Source of the DNA: GCA-002728855 sp036340635
GTDB taxonomy: Bacteria > Bacteroidota > Bacteroidia > Flavobacteriales > Flavobacteriaceae
DNA: 36,852 nucleotides
Direction of reading: 5' to 3'
Assembly: GCA_036340635.1 (NCBI GenBank)
Contig: JAYYYF010000027.1
Location: 1 to 36,852 of the forward strand
Shown here: positions 23,795 through 33,400 of the stretch, piece by piece
How positions within the stretch are numbered: position 1 is the first letter of the stretch
How the letters are laid out: the number at the start of each line of letters is the position of its first letter
Position numbers and translations under genes: made by a program
Notes under the pieces: generated by a model
Seen by the model: the letters and a program-made list of their open reading frames with translations, nothing else
What the model was told of the DNA's origin: nothing
Databases searched by the model: none

Positions 23795-25102
23795 ATGTCA
23801 AGTTTTAAAATAGAAGGAGGCCATAGCTTGAAAGGGGAAATCACTCCTCAGGGAGCCAAAAATGAAGCACTACAAGTTGTTTGCTCTGTTCTTCTAACAT
23901 CTGAAAAAGTAACCTTAACAAATGTTCCGGACATACTTGACGTTAATAGACTCATAAGTATATTGAAAAACATTGGGGTTAAAGTAAGAAGAAATAAACC
24001 GGGTGAATATCAATTCCAAGCAAAAACAATTGACAAGGATTCTTTAGATTCTTCTGAATTTAAAGAAAAAGCAAAAGGACTCAGGGGTTCGGTAATGCTT
24101 GTTGGACCTTTACTTACTCGTTTTGGGAAGGGATGTATTCCAAGACCGGGAGGAGATAAAATTGGAAGGAGAAGACTTGACACTCATTTTGAAGGGTTAA
24201 AATTACTTGGAGCCAATTTTAGTTACGATAAAGACGATCATTTTTTTGTAGTCGAAGCAGAAAAGCTTCATGGAACGGATATATTACTCGATGAGGCTTC
24301 AGTGACTGGGACTGCAAATATTTTGATGGCTGCAGTTTTGGCAGAAGGCAGAACTACTATTTACAATGCTGCTTGTGAACCTTATATTCAGCAGTTGTGT
24401 AAGATGCTTCTTAAAATGGGGGCAAAGATTGATGGTGTGGGATCTAATTATTTAGTTATTGAAGGAGTTGACAAATTAAATGGTGTCAAACACGATATTA
24501 TGCCTGACATAATTGAAATAGGTAGTTGGATTGGTCTAGCTGTTATGACTAAAAGTGAGATAACAATAAAAAATGTAGGTTGGAATTACTTAGGGCAAAT
24601 ACCTTCTGTTTTTTCTCGTTTAGGTATAGAAATAGAACGCAAAGGGAGTGATCTTTTCATTCCAATTCATTCTAAAGGTTATGAAATCCAAAATTATATT
24701 GATGGTTCTATTATGACTATTTCTGATGCTCCATGGCCCGGTTTTACTCCAGATTTGTTAAGTATAATTGTTGTAATAGCAACTCAAGCAAAAGGGAGTA
24801 TATTGGTGCATCAAAAAATGTTCGAGAGCCGTTTATTTTTTGTCGATAAGTTAATTGACATGGGTGCTAAAATAATTTTATGCGATCCTCACCGGGCAAC
24901 AATTATTGGTCATGATTTTAAATCTCAATTAAAAGGAACCGTAATGACATCACCTGATATAAGGGCTGGGATAGCTCTATTGATTGCAGCTCTTTCAGCT
25001 AAGGGGACAAGCATTATAAATAACATAGAGCAAATTGATCGAGGATATGAAAAGATAGATCTTCGATTAAAATCAATAGGCGCCAAAATAGAAAGAATAT
25101 AG
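23795..25102 (+). CDS. murA: UDP-N-acetylglucosamine 1-carboxyvinyltransferase
   Basis: 435-residue enolpyruvyl transferase that commits UDP-GlcNAc to peptidoglycan synthesis. The start FKIEGGHSLKGEITPQGAKN, the catalytic-loop region and the repeated inside-out barrel halves are complete. In the loop the sequence is RPGGDKIGRRR with D121 where E. coli has the reactive C115 (PGGCTIG). Aspartate there keeps activity in other MurA enzymes but removes the target of fosfomycin, so the strain should be intrinsically insensitive. This variant seems usual in Bacteroidota. Downstream of DUF4290 in one operon; convergent with the SRPBCC gene. Confidence 0.95.
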   Translation: MSSFKIEGGHSLKGEITPQGAKNEALQVVCSVLLTSEKVTLTNVPDILDVNRLISILKNIGVKVRRNKPGEYQFQAKTIDKDSLDSSEFKEKAKGLRGSVMLVGPLLTRFGKGCIPRPGGDKIGRRRLDTHFEGLKLLGANFSYDKDDHFFVVEAEKLHGTDILLDEASVTGTANILMAAVLAEGRTTIYNAACEPYIQQLCKMLLKMGAKIDGVGSNYLVIEGVDKLNGVKHDIMPDIIEIGSWIGLAVMTKSEITIKNVGWNYLGQIPSVFSRLGIEIERKGSDLFIPIHSKGYEIQNYIDGSIMTISDAPWPGFTPDLLSIIVVIATQAKGSILVHQKMFESRLFFVDKLIDMGAKIILCDPHRATIIGHDFKSQLKGTVMTSPDIRAGIALLIAALSAKGTSIINNIEQIDRGYEKIDLRLKSIGAKIERI

Positions 25103-25140
25103 TACACCAATTTCCTTTTGACATCAATTACAAGATTATT

Positions 25141-25650
25141 TTAAATAATGTTTTTCAAATTTTCATTTCTGGTATATGAATCTGTTTTACCATATTCTCC
25201 AAAAATTTCATGTAATTTATTATATCTGTAATTGAAAATCCCCTCTAGTTTTTTCTTTATAATAATTTGATGCAATAATTTTCCAAAAATCCCATAAGGA
25301 ACTCTATAGTCAACAATATCTTCCATTTCTATTCCATTTTCTATCTTACGAATAAAGTGTTTATGATGCCAAAAGGAATATGGTCCAAAGCGCTGTTCAT
25401 CAACAAAAAAAGTTCCCTTTCTAACATTTGTAATTTCAGTTATCCAATTCATTTTAATTCCTAAAATAGGACTAACAGTATACTTTATAATTTGACCTGG
25501 GTAAATAGATCTTTTATCTGCATCAATAATTTTAAATTTCATGTAATCAGGCGTAATAACAGATAGATTTTTTGGGTCAGAAAAGAAATCCCAAGCCTTA
25601 GAAACAGAAATTGGCAATGATTGTTTTTTATGTATTTGAAAAAAATTCAT
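25141..25650 (-). CDS. SRPBCC family protein
   Basis: 169-residue helix-grip protein of the polyketide cyclase/SRPBCC superfamily. The pattern is LPISVSKAWDFFSDPKNLSV, ITPDYMKF, then GQIIKYTVSPILGIKMNWIT and a C-terminal helix of RYNKLHEIFG type. This subgroup is often labelled a cell-division-inhibitor-like cyclase. It has no catalytic motif and probably binds a hydrophobic ligand; the function is unknown. On the minus strand a TTTTG and TAGATTTA 17 bases apart, just upstream of its ATG, form a plausible promoter. The gene is monocistronic. Confidence 0.83.
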   Translation of the reverse strand: MNFFQIHKKQSLPISVSKAWDFFSDPKNLSVITPDYMKFKIIDADKRSIYPGQIIKYTVSPILGIKMNWITEITNVRKGTFFVDEQRFGPYSFWHHKHFIRKIENGIEMEDIVDYRVPYGIFGKLLHQIIIKKKLEGIFNYRYNKLHEIFGEYGKTDSYTRNENLKNII

Positions 25651-25716
25651 TCAAATAAATTGAAAATTTTGTAAATCTATTTTCTTAAATTAGTGACAAA
25701 ATAAACAAATTTTATC

Positions 25717-26589
25717 ATGAAAAAATTAAACTTAATGTTACATAAAAATTTTTTATTCTCTATTTTTTTCTTCATAATCCCTATAATAGGTTTGTCTCAG
25801 GTAAAGACACCTCAGCCCAGTCCTGCTTCTAAATTGATTCAAACTGTTGGTCTTACAGAAATAACAGTTGAGTTTTCAAGGCCTTCAGTGAAAGGAAGAG
25901 AAATTATGGGTGGACTTGTTCCTTACGGGGAAATTTGGAGAACAGGAGCGAATAAAAATACCAAGATTACTTTTTCTGACCCTGTTAAATTGAATGGTCA
26001 AAATATTGAAAAGGGATCATATGCTATTTATACCAGGCCGGGTGAAGATATGTGGGAAGTTTTTTTCTATAAAAAAAATGATAATTGGGGTCTGCCAAAG
26101 AACTGGGATGTGTCTGAAATAGCAGTGGCTTTAGAAGTTCCTGTTACAAATCTTAACAATTCAGTTGAAACTTTTAGTATATGGATTTCAAATCTTTCTA
26201 ATAATGGAGCTAAGCTTAATATAGCATGGGAAAAAACAAGAATAACTGTAAATGTTGAAGTTCCGACAGTAGAGAAAGCTACATCTAGCATAAATGAAGT
26301 GTTAAAAAATAATCCAAAAGCAGGAGATTATTATAATGCTGCCCGTTATTTTTTGGAAGAAAATCAAGATTTAAATTTGGCAAAAAAATGGATTGCTAAG
26401 GCCATTGAAATGGAAGATAGTCATTACTGGATATTTCGTTATCAAGCATTAATTCTTGCTGATTTGGGTGAGATAGATAATGCAATTGAAGCTGCGAAAA
26501 AATCCCTTGAATTAGCACAGGAAAATGGAAATAATGATTATGTTCGAATGAACAACAAGTCAATTTTAGAGTGGAAATCCATGTACTAG
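25717..26589 (+). CDS. Exported DUF2911 family protein with C-terminal TPR-like repeats
   Basis: 290 residues with a signal peptide (about 1-28, ending GLSQ). The DUF2911 domain covers about 30-185, recognisable from PQPSPASKLIQTVGLTEI, VEFSRPSVKGREI and PYGEIWRTGANKNTKI, then YAIYTRPGEDMWEVFFYK. Residues about 195-285 form helical TPR-like repeats (AARYFLEENQDLNLAKKWIAKA, then ALILADLGEIDNAIEAAKKS). It is periplasmic and of unknown function, frequent in Bacteroidota. The stop codon shares the CTAG palindrome with the stop of the convergent symporter gene. Confidence 0.88.
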   Translation: MKKLNLMLHKNFLFSIFFFIIPIIGLSQVKTPQPSPASKLIQTVGLTEITVEFSRPSVKGREIMGGLVPYGEIWRTGANKNTKITFSDPVKLNGQNIEKGSYAIYTRPGEDMWEVFFYKKNDNWGLPKNWDVSEIAVALEVPVTNLNNSVETFSIWISNLSNNGAKLNIAWEKTRITVNVEVPTVEKATSSINEVLKNNPKAGDYYNAARYFLEENQDLNLAKKWIAKAIEMEDSHYWIFRYQALILADLGEIDNAIEAAKKSLELAQENGNNDYVRMNNKSILEWKSMY

Positions 26590-28265
26590 CCATTAGCTCT
26601 TAAATATTTTATTGAGAACAAAAATTCAAATAAAATTGATATAACAATTGTTAGTGTTGCCCCTATTATGTTAAGCCAAAGATATCCTACTATATCCACA
26701 TAGTAAATTGAGATCACAAGGATTTCAGATATTATTGCTCCTATAAAAATAGCTTTTCCATTGATATATTTTATAAAAAAAGCTGTCAAAAAAACTCCTA
26801 AGACAGTACCATAAAAAATTGATCCAATAATATTTACATATTCTATAAGATTTTCAAATAGATTTCCAACTGTTGCAAATAATATTGCAATTAGACCCCA
26901 TAATAAAACAAATCCTTTTGCAACATTTACATAATGCTTTTCATTAAGATTTGGAAAACCTCTTTTATAGAAGTCAATAACTGAGGTTGTCGCTAGGGCA
27001 TTTAGCTCAGAAGCAGTTGAGCTCATTGCAGCTGAAAGGATAACTGCAATCAATAAGCCTATCAATCCAGTTGGCAAGTACTTTAAGATGTAAAATATGA
27101 AGACGTAATCCTTGTCATTGCTCTCAACTGATGGCAAAGCTTTTTCTATCAAAGCCTTAGCTTTAATTCTATTTTGTTTTTCTTTTTTTTGAAGGACAAC
27201 ATATTCTTTTCTATGTGTGTTATTTTCAAAAAAATCTCCCTTTTTAAGAAAGGTTAACTTTTTATTATGAAGTTCAATGTTCTCGTTTTCAAGTTTTAGA
27301 AATTCTGTTTTAAATTCAGATTTTTTGATCAATGATGTGGCTTTTGGATTAAAATGAATTGGTGCTTTTTCAAACTGAAAAAAAACAAAAACCATTACAC
27401 CTGTCAAAAGAATAAAAAATTGCATTGGTATTTTTAAAAACCCATTCATTATTAAGCCTTTTTGACTTTCTAAAAGTGATTTTCCTGAAAGATATCTTTG
27501 AACTTGACTCTGATCAGTTCCAAAATAGGAAAGTGCAAGAAAAAGACCTCCTGTTAATCCACTCCAGAGTGTATAACGATTTTTAGGATCATAACTAAAA
27601 TCTATTAGATTCAATTTCCCATTTATACCAGCTATGTCTAATGCACGAGAAAAATTAATATCTTCTGGGAAACTTTTATTTAAATAAATAAAAGCAATAG
27701 TCATCCCTAAAAAAATAACAAACATTTGTTGTTTTTGAGTTAGATTAACAGCTTGAGTTCCACCAAATAGAGTATAAAAAATAACCAGCAAACCAATTAT
27801 TATTACCATAATTTTTAAGTTCCACCCAAGAATTACACTCAAAATTATAGCAGGAGCATAAATTGTTATTCCTGCTGCTAAACCTCTTTGAATTAGAAAT
27901 AAAGAAGCTGTCAAAATCCTAGTTTTCAAATTGAAACGATTTTCTAGAAATTCATACGCCGTATAAACTTTTAGTTTTTGATAAACAGGTAAAAAGAAAA
28001 CACATATTATGATCATAGCTAAAGGCAAACCAAAATAAAATTGAACAAATCCCATTCCTTCAAAGTATGCTTGCCCTGGTGTAGAGAGGAAAGTGATTGC
28101 ACTTGCTTGAGTGGCCATAACTGAAAGACCAACTGTCCACCAAGAAGATTTATTTCCTCCTTTAAGATACTCTTTAATATTTTTATGAGATCTGTTTTTG
28201 TATACTCCGTAAATAATTATAAAAAGCAGAGTAGAGCAAAGTATTACCCAATCAATTCTAGCCAT
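26586..28265 (-). CDS. Sodium/solute symporter (SSS family)
   Basis: 559-residue inner-membrane transporter with about 13 helices. The SSS start is present (residues about 30-75: EYLKGGNKSSWWTVGLSVM followed by ATQASAITFLSTPGQAY), with QVQRYLSGKS in the middle and a helix SAAMSSTASELNALATTSVID after it. Between helices a charged insert (about residues 315-385) rich in K, E and N is a feature of this Bacteroidota group. It differs in sequence and domain order from the DUF4212-dependent symporter at 14183 and has no small subunit nearby. Substrate unknown; sugars, sialic acid or small acids are all possible. Confidence 0.88.
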   Translation of the reverse strand: MARIDWVILCSTLLFIIIYGVYKNRSHKNIKEYLKGGNKSSWWTVGLSVMATQASAITFLSTPGQAYFEGMGFVQFYFGLPLAMIIICVFFLPVYQKLKVYTAYEFLENRFNLKTRILTASLFLIQRGLAAGITIYAPAIILSVILGWNLKIMVIIIGLLVIFYTLFGGTQAVNLTQKQQMFVIFLGMTIAFIYLNKSFPEDINFSRALDIAGINGKLNLIDFSYDPKNRYTLWSGLTGGLFLALSYFGTDQSQVQRYLSGKSLLESQKGLIMNGFLKIPMQFFILLTGVMVFVFFQFEKAPIHFNPKATSLIKKSEFKTEFLKLENENIELHNKKLTFLKKGDFFENNTHRKEYVVLQKKEKQNRIKAKALIEKALPSVESNDKDYVFIFYILKYLPTGLIGLLIAVILSAAMSSTASELNALATTSVIDFYKRGFPNLNEKHYVNVAKGFVLLWGLIAILFATVGNLFENLIEYVNIIGSIFYGTVLGVFLTAFFIKYINGKAIFIGAIISEILVISIYYVDIVGYLWLNIIGATLTIVISILFEFLFSIKYLRANG

Positions 28266-28414
28266 AGTTGAATTGTTTCATGAGAAAGTAAAAGAAAATT
28301 ATATAAAGGGTATTTAAGAATAAAAGAAAAAAATAGATCTTATATTTTTCTACTTTTGATTTGGCGAAACTATTGCCTTGTTTTTTTCTATGAGATTGGT
28401 TCTTCATTTAAAAA

Positions 28415-29002
28415 TTAATTATTAACTATACTCTTTATTTTTTCATATACCTGAGCAGAAGGTAAACCTACTACATTTGTATAACTTCCATTTATTTTTT
28501 CTACACCAATTTCCCCTATCCAATCTTGAATGCCATATCCTCCTGCCTTATCGGTAGGATCATATTGTTCAATATAAAATTTTATTTCCTTTTTTCCGAG
28601 TACTCTAAAACTTACTTCAGTTGAATTGACAATTATTTCAAAATTTTTTTTATAAAGAAAGCCCACGGCTGTAATTACTGAGTGTGTTTTTCCAGAAAGA
28701 GTCTCAATCATTTTCAGTGCACTTTTTCTATTTTTTGGTTTACCTAATGATTTCCCATCACACAAAACAATGGTATCTGCGACAATAATTATTTGCTTTC
28801 TCTTTAAATCATTTTTTACAGCTTTGATTTTAGCTTTTAATATATGCTTTACAATTTCAGTTCCCTTAAGATTTTTTGGATAGGATTCATCAGCTTTTAA
28901 TTTTTTAATTTTAAAAGGAATGTTCATTCGTTTAAGAAAATCCTTCCTTCTAGATGAGTTAGAAGCCAAAATCAATTCATACCCTTTTAAATCAAATTTC
29001 AC
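28415..29002 (-). CDS. maf: Maf family nucleotide pyrophosphatase
   Basis: 195-residue house-cleaning pyrophosphatase that hydrolyses non-canonical or pyrimidine nucleoside triphosphates to monophosphates. The start LILASNSSRRKDFL, the middle VADTIV and GKPKNR, the SGKTHSVITAVG block and the late YDPTDKAGGYGIQ motif are all intact. The sequence fits the YhdE (dTTP/UTP) branch. It ends a minus-strand run with the KdsC-like and DUF2520 genes (12 bases to the former); a 149-base gap without recognisable features separates it from the symporter. Confidence 0.92.
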   Translation of the reverse strand: MKFDLKGYELILASNSSRRKDFLKRMNIPFKIKKLKADESYPKNLKGTEIVKHILKAKIKAVKNDLKRKQIIIVADTIVLCDGKSLGKPKNRKSALKMIETLSGKTHSVITAVGFLYKKNFEIIVNSTEVSFRVLGKKEIKFYIEQYDPTDKAGGYGIQDWIGEIGVEKINGSYTNVVGLPSAQVYEKIKSIVNN

Positions 29003-29014
29003 AAATAATTAGAT

Positions 29015-29533
29015 TTAATTTTGCTTTGATGCCCATTTACCCTGAACTCTAAGAACTTGTTCAATAATATCTCTAACACAACCCTGACCTCCTTTTTTGT
29101 GAGAAACATAATCTGACATGGCTTTTACATCTGAAACAGCATCGTTTGGGCAAGCAGATATTCCTACTTTTTTCATTATGGTAATATCTGGTATATCATC
29201 ACCCATATATAAAATCTCTTCATTTACAAGTTCATACTTCAACCGAAATTCTTCGAAAGCATTTTCTTTTTCAGTTTGTCCCAGAAAAATGTTTTCAATT
29301 CCTAAGTCTTTTAATCGTAATCTAACTCCTTCATTTTTTCCTCCAGAAATTATACCTATTTTGTAATTTTTTAAAACAGCACATCTTAAAGCATATCCGT
29401 CTTTAGTGTCCATTTCTCGATACATTTCTCCTTTGGATGTTATTAGCACTTTCCCGTTAGTCATAACACCATCTACATCAAATACAAATGCAGATATTTT
29501 TGTCAAACGTTTTTTATAGCTTTCTTGATTCAT
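29015..29533 (-). CDS. HAD phosphatase, KdsC-like (KDO 8-phosphate phosphatase)
   Basis: 172-residue C0-type HAD phosphatase. HAD motif I FDVDGVMTNG has the nucleophile D19 and D21, motif II is IISGGKN, and motif IV is MGDDIPD. The length and the C-terminal HKKGGQGCVRDIIE tail are those of KdsC, which removes phosphate from KDO 8-phosphate in lipopolysaccharide synthesis. No kdsA, kdsB or kdsD gene is in the window, so the substrate is inferred from family. It overlaps the upstream DUF2520 gene by 20 bases. Confidence 0.88.
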   Translation of the reverse strand: MNQESYKKRLTKISAFVFDVDGVMTNGKVLITSKGEMYREMDTKDGYALRCAVLKNYKIGIISGGKNEGVRLRLKDLGIENIFLGQTEKENAFEEFRLKYELVNEEILYMGDDIPDITIMKKVGISACPNDAVSDVKAMSDYVSHKKGGQGCVRDIIEQVLRVQGKWASKQN

Positions 29534-30278
29534 ATTTTTTTTCTATTAACCGGGTAATTATCAAATATAGTTTATTGTATTCTTTATTTCCTAAAATCTT
29601 TTTATGTTCTTCAATAGTTTTTTTGTCGCCTCTTTTTGCAGGTCCAGTTTGAGATTCTTCTGGACCAATTGCAATAATCTTTTCAGTTGTTTCTTTTATT
29701 ATTGAGTAAAAAATGTCAAAAGAAATTTTTTTTGAATTTAAGATGTCTTTTCCAATTGTATAGAGATGATTGGTAAAATTGTTAACAAATATAGCAGCCA
29801 AATGAATAATTTTTCTCTGTTCAGAATCAACTATATGTACTTTAGCATTTAGATAATTACTAATTTGATTTAGAGTATTTAAATCTTTCTTATTCTCAGC
29901 TTCTATACAGATAGGTGTGTTTTTGAGTGATACCTTTCGAGATTTGATAAAAGTCTGGACAGGATAAAAGACACCTCTTCTTTTTTTAGGACTAATTTCC
30001 TTTATTGAACAGCAGCCAGAGGTGTGAACTATTAGACTGTTTGTATTAATTTTTTGACTTATTTCCTTAATTAAGTCGTCTTTGACGCAAATAATATAAA
30101 TATCAGCATCTTTTAAATTTTCCAGATCATCAATTATCGAGGTATTTTTTCTTGCAAATTTTATTATTCCTAATCTTCTATTGTACCATTGAACAAGATT
30201 TATTTTTTCACTTTCCAAAAGTTCCCTATATAGGTTAAACCCTAAACTTCCAGCACCTATTAAAACAACGTTTAACAT
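29514..30278 (-). CDS. Rossmann-like / DUF2520 domain protein
   Basis: 254-residue protein with an N-terminal dinucleotide-binding fold (VVLIGAGSLGFNLYREL, NAD(P) loop GAGSLG at 7-12) and a C-terminal helical DUF2520 domain resembling 6-phosphogluconate or ketopantoate reductase tails (HLAAIFVNNFTNHLY, then GPAKRGD). Probably an NAD(P)-dependent dehydrogenase of unknown substrate. In Bacteroidota it regularly precedes the KdsC-like and maf genes, as here. It is divergent from the cytochrome c synthase gene, with 148 bases between. Confidence 0.88.
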   Translation of the reverse strand: MLNVVLIGAGSLGFNLYRELLESEKINLVQWYNRRLGIIKFARKNTSIIDDLENLKDADIYIICVKDDLIKEISQKINTNSLIVHTSGCCSIKEISPKKRRGVFYPVQTFIKSRKVSLKNTPICIEAENKKDLNTLNQISNYLNAKVHIVDSEQRKIIHLAAIFVNNFTNHLYTIGKDILNSKKISFDIFYSIIKETTEKIIAIGPEESQTGPAKRGDKKTIEEHKKILGNKEYNKLYLIITRLIEKKYESRKL

Positions 30279-30396
30279 GATAAAAATTTTAAAAAGAAAT
30301 CGTTCTGAAATTTCTGACTAAAAAATATTTTTTATAGAACACATCAAATGATATTTTTTGATCTATATAACTTTATTATAATTAATTTACATACAA

Positions 30397-30404
30397 TATA
30401 TTTG
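30397..30404 (+). promoter_or_regulatory. -7 promoter element for the cytochrome c synthase gene
   Basis: TATATTTG matches TAnnTTTG perfectly, 22 bases before the ATG at 30427. No clear -33 box is seen. Confidence 0.5.
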
Positions 30405-30426
30405 TTGCCTAAAATTAGCTTTTTTA

Positions 30427-33400
30427 ATGAAAACCAAGGTTGCTAACTTTTTTTTCTCTACACGATTGACCAGTATTTATTTTATCCTTTTAATTGTTTC
30501 CATGGGTATGGGTACATTTATTGAAAGTTGGTATGGTATAAATACAGCTCGAATATGGATTTATAATGCTTTTTGGTTTGAATTAATTTTTTTCCTTTTA
30601 GGCATTAATTTTTTTGGGAATATTTTCAGGTACAAACTATTGAGAAAAGAAAAATGGGCTGTTTTATTTATGCATCTATCATTTATTTTAATCCTATTAG
30701 GTGCATTTACAACAAGATATTTTGGTTATGAGGGTGTAATGCCAATCAGGGAAGGGAAAACTGAAAATATTTTTTTGTCTGAAAAAACTTATTTGACAAT
30801 TTTTGCGGATGGTCAAATTGACGGTGTTCTTAGAAGAAAAAAAATAGAGTTTGATTTATTACTTTCTGAAAACACTAATAATAAAATAAGTCTTGAAGAT
30901 CATTTTAACGGAATTCCTTTTTCCATAAATTTTAAAAGTTTTGTTGAGGGAGTTGTTGAAGAACTAGTTTTAGACGACGAAGGAGATCGTTACATAAAAA
31001 TTGTAGAAGCAAGTGGTGGATCAAGACATGATCATTATGTGAAAGAGGGAGAGGTAGCTAGTATTCACAATATTTTGTTCACATTAAATAACTCAATACC
31101 TGGCGCAATAAATATTAGATCTGACAAGGGTTTATATTATTTGAATTCTCCTTTTGATGGAGATTTTATGGTTATGGCTACCCAAAAGACGGGAGATGTA
31201 AATAAAAATACTGAGGTTCCTCTTGAGTTAAGAGCTTTATATTCACTAGCAAATTTGCAATTTGTAATTCCTGAACCTCCTTTACGAGGTCAGTTTGATT
31301 GGATTAAGGTAAATTCTCCTGATATCCAGACTCAAGATCTTTTAAAATTAGAAGTAGAATCTCAAGGTGAAAAAGAAATTGTATCCCTTCTAGGAGCTAA
31401 AGGTATTGTTAATGACATGAAAATGATAAAAATAGGGGAATTAGATTTTTATTTTAAGTATGGATCTATCCCAATTCAGCTTCCATTTTCAATCCGCTTA
31501 AATGATTTTATTGCTGAGAAGTATCCGGGAACTGAAAAAAGTTATTCTTCTTTTATGAGTAAGGTAACTGTCGAAGATAAATCTTCATTTGATTATGACA
31601 TTTATATGAATAACATTCTTGACCATGGGGGATACCGTTTTTTTCAAGCCTCTTTTGATCCAGATGAAAAAGGAACTGTGCTTTCAGTAAATAATGATTT
31701 TTGGGGCACTTTAATTACCTACACGGGGTACATTTTTTTATACGTTAGTATGATGGGTATTTTTTTCTATGGGAAAACACGTTTTAAAAATTTGTCAAAT
31801 GGGTTAAAAAAAATAAATTCCAAAGGAAAACTTCTAACTATATTTTTTGTCTTTGTTTTTGGAATTGAAGCTGGTGCTCAAGAAAGAACTTTTTCTTTAG
31901 AGACTAAGTTCAATTATGATTCTTTAATTCAGGCAAACAAGGTTCCTAAATCTCACGCTTCTAAATTTGGTCAGATTTTAATTCAGGATGTGCGTGGCAG
32001 AATGAAACCGGTAAATACATTTTCATCTGAACTCATAAGAAAAATAAGTAAAAGAGACAATTATAATAATCTAAATTCAGATCAAATATTGATTTCAATT
32101 ATTCAGACCCCGGTACTTTGGTATAATGTGCCAATAATTTTTTTAAAAAGGGGGAATGATAGCATAAGAAAAATTATAGGTTTAGGAGATAAAGAAAAGT
32201 ATGCTTCATTTGTTTCTTTTTTTGATGAAAATGGTAATTATAAAATAGCTAATCAATTAGAGGAAGCTTATAGATCATCCGTTCCAAATCAATTCCAAAA
32301 AGATTTTATTGAGGTTGACAGAAAGGTCAATTTATTGTATTCTGCTCTTGAAGGAAAGATTTTGAAATTTTTTCCAATTCCAGAAGATTCAAACAATAAA
32401 TGGGTTTCTTATCAAGAACTTAAAGATTTTAATTTTAGAGGGAGAGACTCCCTTTATGTATATAATATTTTACCACTTTATTTTAATTCACTAAGAATAG
32501 CTAAAGAAGATGTTGATTATGGACAACCTGAAGATCTTTTAAATAGTTTGATTGGTTTTCAGAGAAAATATGGTGAAAAAATCATTCCCTCTGATCAAAA
32601 AATAAACACAGAAATTTTATATAACAAGGTTAATATTTTCGAAAGACTTTTCAAGTGCTACTTATACATATCATTAATATTTTTTGTTTTGGTATTAATC
32701 CAAATTTTTAAGGGAAGTAGAGTTGTCAATTTTTTAATTAAAATCCTAAAATATTTAATATTAGCTCTATTTGTTTCGCATACATTAGGTCTAATTTTTA
32801 GGGGTTATATTTCAGGGCATGCTCCTTGGAGTGATGCTTATGAATCCATGATTTATGTAGCATGGGCGACACTGTTTTTTGGTCTGATTTTTGGTAGGAG
32901 ATCTCACCTTACTATAGCTTCTACTACATTTGTTTCCTCCATGATTTTGATGATTGCACACTGGAATTGGCTAGATCCAGCCATCGCTAATCTACAACCT
33001 GTTTTAGATAGTTATTGGCTAATGATTCACGTTGCTATAATTGTAGCGAGTTACGGACCTTTTTCGTTGGGAATGATTATAGGTTCAGTTTGTCTATTGC
33101 TTATGATTTTATTGAATAATAAAAACAGAGATAAACTTAAAACTAAGATTAGTGAGTTAACCATAATCAATGAAATGTCTTTGACGATTGGGCTAATAAT
33201 GCTTACCATTGGAAACTTTCTAGGGGCTATGTGGGCTAATGAGAGTTGGGGCAGATATTGGGGATGGGATCCAAAAGAAACATGGGCTTTAATTAGCATC
33301 ATGGTATATGCTTTTGTTATTCATATTCGTTTGATTCCAGGTCTTAGAACTCCTTGGTTATTTAACTTTTTAAGTATCATTGCCTTTTCCAGTATTTTAA

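Noticed and set aside
23795..25102. EPSP synthase as an alternative to MurA
   Set aside because: Both share the enolpyruvyl transferase fold, but the N-terminus, PGGDKIG loop and position after DUF4290 fit MurA.
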